Assembly (NCBI GenBank): GCA_902634485.1
Contig: CACPKA010000009.1
Location: forward strand, 1 to 47,929
Direction: 5' to 3'
DNA: 47,929 nucleotides
DNA from: an uncultured Pelagibacteraceae bacterium
Lineage (GTDB): Bacteria; Pseudomonadota; Alphaproteobacteria; Pelagibacterales; Pelagibacteraceae
The notes beneath the pieces were generated by a model, which made no database searches, was not told the origin of the DNA, and saw nothing but the letters and a program-made list of their open reading frames with translations. A program made the position numbers and the translations under genes. Of this stretch, positions 46,064 to 47,929 are shown piece by piece. Numbering within the stretch: the stretch's first letter is position 1; each line of letters begins with the position of its first letter.

Positions 46064-46366
46064 TTAATTATTATTTTCTGGAATTTCTGGTTGATCTTTA
46101 GTGCTTTCTTCAACTTTATCTAAAACTGATATGGAAGGATCTATATTTTCTCTTGAAATTATTGTTAATGACAAACTGCATATTATAAACAAACAGGCAA
46201 CTATGCCTGTTGCTTTTGTTAAAAAATCACCAGCAGTTCTAGAAAACATAAAGCTTTCTTGTGAGATGCCTATACCAAGTGCCCCGCCCTCTGATTTTTG
46301 TATTAAAACCAAGATAACTAAAATTATTGCTAATACAACGTTAACAATTAATAAAATATTTTCCAT
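46064..46366 (-). CDS. secG: Preprotein translocase subunit SecG
   Basis: 100-aa small translocon subunit with two membrane helices (about 3-21 and 52-70) separated by the family loop IQKSEGGALGIG and FMFSRTAGDFLTKAT. The acidic C-terminal tail is poorly conserved, as usual. Between tpiA (5 bases) and pyrG, a standard alphaproteobacterial order. Confidence 0.93.
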   Translation of the reverse strand: MENILLIVNVVLAIILVILVLIQKSEGGALGIGISQESFMFSRTAGDFLTKATGIVACLFIICSLSLTIISRENIDPSISVLDKVEESTKDQPEIPENNN

Positions 46367-46371
46367 GTGCC

Positions 46372-47124
46372 TTAATTAAAGGTTTTTTTTATTATATCAA
46401 TAAATTTATTTGATCTTTGAGAAGCTCCACCTATCAAAAAACCATCTATTTCCTTAATAAGGGATAAATTTTTAATATTTTTTGAATTAACTGACCCACC
46501 GTACAAAACTTTTGGATTAGATTTTTTAAATTTTTTTTTTAAAAAATTTTTAATAAAAAAAATATTACCAATCAATTCTTTATTTTTTGGAACCAAGCCT
46601 GATCCTATTGACCAAACAGGTTCGTAAGCTATTATTATTTTATCAATATTTTTAACTTTATTAAGACCTTTTGTTAATTGCGTTTTTAAAACTAATTTTG
46701 TCCTTTTTGATTTTTTTTCTTTGATGTTTTCGCCAATGCAAAATAGAACATTAAGATTGTTAGATAATGAAGATTTGATTTTTTGGTTAATTAAGTAATT
46801 ATTATCTCCATTAGTTCTATTTTCTGAGTGTCCAACAATTACATACTTGCAGCCTAAATTTTTAATCATTTGAGAATTTATAGATCCGGTATATGGGCCG
46901 TCGTTTTGTGATTGATGACAATTTTGAGCCCCAACATCTATATTGGTATTGACAAGTTTTTTTATAAATATGCTTAATAATGTATAAGGAGGACAGTAAA
47001 TAATTTTAACTTTTTTCAAATTTTTTTGCTTACTTAACTTAATTACCCTATTTATGGTATCTGTAGATTTAATATTGCCAAACATTTTCCAGTTAGCTAC
47101 AAAATACTTATATTTATTTGTCAT
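46372..47124 (-). CDS. tpiA: Triosephosphate isomerase
   Basis: Interconverts dihydroxyacetone phosphate and glyceraldehyde 3-phosphate. 250 aa. Catalytic lysine in ANWKMFG, catalytic histidine in VGHSENR (commonly HSERR), catalytic glutamate in AYEPVWSIGSG, and phosphate loop LYGGSVN. First gene of the tpiA-secG-pyrG-kdsA-eno-ftsB-lipA-ratA run, divergent from ppiD across 58 bases. Confidence 0.95.
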   Translation of the reverse strand: MTNKYKYFVANWKMFGNIKSTDTINRVIKLSKQKNLKKVKIIYCPPYTLLSIFIKKLVNTNIDVGAQNCHQSQNDGPYTGSINSQMIKNLGCKYVIVGHSENRTNGDNNYLINQKIKSSLSNNLNVLFCIGENIKEKKSKRTKLVLKTQLTKGLNKVKNIDKIIIAYEPVWSIGSGLVPKNKELIGNIFFIKNFLKKKFKKSNPKVLYGGSVNSKNIKNLSLIKEIDGFLIGGASQRSNKFIDIIKKTFN

Positions 47125-47182
47125 AATGAAGAAATTAATCTATAGCTTTGTGTTTTATAGATCAATAAATTAAAGATTAAAA

Positions 47183-47929
47183 ATGTTAAACAATATAAGA
47201 AAATTTGCTAAAACAAAATTTGCAGGTCTTTTAGTTGGAATTTTAATAGTCCCATTTGTGCTTTGGGGCATGGGCGGCGTATTTAGTGGTGGCAACACAA
47301 ATAATATCGCAAAAATAAATAAAAAAAATATTTCAACAAAAGATTTTATGGATTTTATCAACCTTTCAAATTTAGATACAAAAACAATAAAGGAAAATAT
47401 TGATAATAATATTTTGGAAGAGTATTTGGCTAAATTAATTTCATCAACAATGCTTGAAATGGAAATTAAAAATTTTAATATAATTATTTCAGATAAAACT
47501 CTAAAAAAAATAATTGAAGAAAATATAAACTTCAAAGATGAAAATAATAAATTTTCAAGATCCAAATATGAAAAACATTTATTACTTTCAAACATATCAC
47601 ATAATTTTTTTGAGTTAAGCATGAAGGATAACGAACTTAAGAAAGCAATGAGAAAATACATTAGCGGTGGAACTATACCTCCCAATTTTTTAGTAAATAA
47701 AAATTTTAGAGAACAAACAAAGGAAATAGAAATAAATTATATCGATTTATCAAATGTTTATAAAAAAAAAGATAGTTTTACTATTCAGGAAGCAAAAGAA
47801 TTCATTAACAAAAATGAGGAAATTTTAAAAGAAAAAGTAATTAGTTTTAAATACTCTAAAATTTTTCCTAAAGATTTAATCGGAATAAATGAATTTAACA
47901 ATCTCTTCTTTGAAAAAATTGATGAAATT
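47183..47929 (+). CDS. ppiD: PpiD/SurA-type periplasmic folding protein, N-terminal part (cut by window)
   Basis: Open from ATG 47183 to the last base (249 codons). It begins MLNNIRKFAKTKFAGLL with one membrane anchor (about 13-32: GLLVGILIVPFVLWGMGGVF) followed by a SurA_N-type helical chaperone region (INKKNISTKDFMDFINL, LEEYLAKLISSTMLEMEI). This layout is that of PpiD, a membrane-anchored periplasmic chaperone; the parvulin domain should lie beyond the window. Position upstream of tpiA, divergent, matches many alphaproteobacteria. Confidence 0.88.
   Translation, partial: MLNNIRKFAKTKFAGLLVGILIVPFVLWGMGGVFSGGNTNNIAKINKKNISTKDFMDFINLSNLDTKTIKENIDNNILEEYLAKLISSTMLEMEIKNFNIIISDKTLKKIIEENINFKDENNKFSRSKYEKHLLLSNISHNFFELSMKDNELKKAMRKYISGGTIPPNFLVNKNFREQTKEIEINYIDLSNVYKKKDSFTIQEAKEFINKNEEILKEKVISFKYSKIFPKDLIGINEFNNLFFEKIDEI

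Noticed and set aside
47170..47685. 171-codon open frame on the minus strand
   Set aside because: It is antisense to the start of ppiD, whose frame has a membrane anchor and chaperone-like sequence; the antisense product is a low-complexity Phe/Ser/Leu string without motifs.

Overview
The window is a densely packed, strongly AT-rich chromosomal segment of a streamlined alphaproteobacterium, most likely a member of the Pelagibacterales (SAR11). This rests on very low GC by eye, lysine/asparagine/isoleucine-rich proteins, 1-base, 4-base or 8-20-base overlaps between most neighbours, no gene-free gap above about 220 bases, and a gene set typical of the group: NtrYX-TrkA-TrkH, the Aap general amino-acid transporter, fused IspDF, PstSCAB-PhoUB with PhoR, and a Zur-controlled Znu system. 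There are no insertion sequences, prophage genes or CRISPR arrays. The placement is inference, since there is no rRNA here and I could not run a search.

Layout. 1-3507: argS (cut by the window edge) and dgt on the minus strand, divergent from erpA-xthA. 3499-5269: an Ldh2-type oxidoreductase and a TauE/SafE exporter whose start codons lie 19 bases apart. 5252-8263: the zinc region, znuA divergent from znuCB-zur around two tandem Zur boxes. 8322-9621: a small membrane protein, a thioredoxin-type arsenate reductase and an aquaglyceroporin, probably an arsenate-reduction/arsenite-efflux operon. 9610-16813: the phosphate regulon phoR-pstSCAB-phoU-phoB with candidate Pho boxes and a hairpin between pstS and pstC. 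16901-18786: a bile-acid:sodium-symporter-family transporter divergent from a protein with two helix-turn-helix segments.

18779-24329: valS-ilvD-manC, joined by 1-base overlaps. 24457-25030: tRNA-Cys, tRNA-Asn and an XRE regulator. 25210-29644: aapJQMP, with a hairpin after aapJ and an 18-base palindrome in front of it. 29865-32527: a HisD homologue of the HpsN (sulfopropanediol dehydrogenase) type, a TPR protein and a 2-oxoglutarate/Fe(II) oxygenase. 32545-38574: ntrY-ntrX-trkA-trkH, followed on the same strand by tRNA-Arg(TCT). 38613-40685: ispDF-pgpA-cinA (C-terminal form). 40668-47124: tpiA-secG-pyrG-kdsA-eno-ftsB-lipA-ratA on the minus strand. 47183-end: the start of a PpiD/SurA-like chaperone.

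How it fits together. Much of the window serves uptake of scarce nutrients (zinc, phosphate, amino acids, potassium) and its control. Arsenate enters cells through phosphate transporters, so arsC plus an aquaglyceroporin between the zinc and phosphate regions makes functional sense. In both periplasmic-binding-protein operons (pst, aap) a strong hairpin with an AAAA loop follows the binding-protein gene, consistent with making more binding protein than permease. The two-component systems look reduced: NtrY lacks the usual PAS domain and NtrX lacks the sigma-54 contact motif. The least explained items are the double helix-turn-helix protein at 17818-18786, the TPR/oxygenase pair at 31155-32527 and the small membrane protein at 8322.
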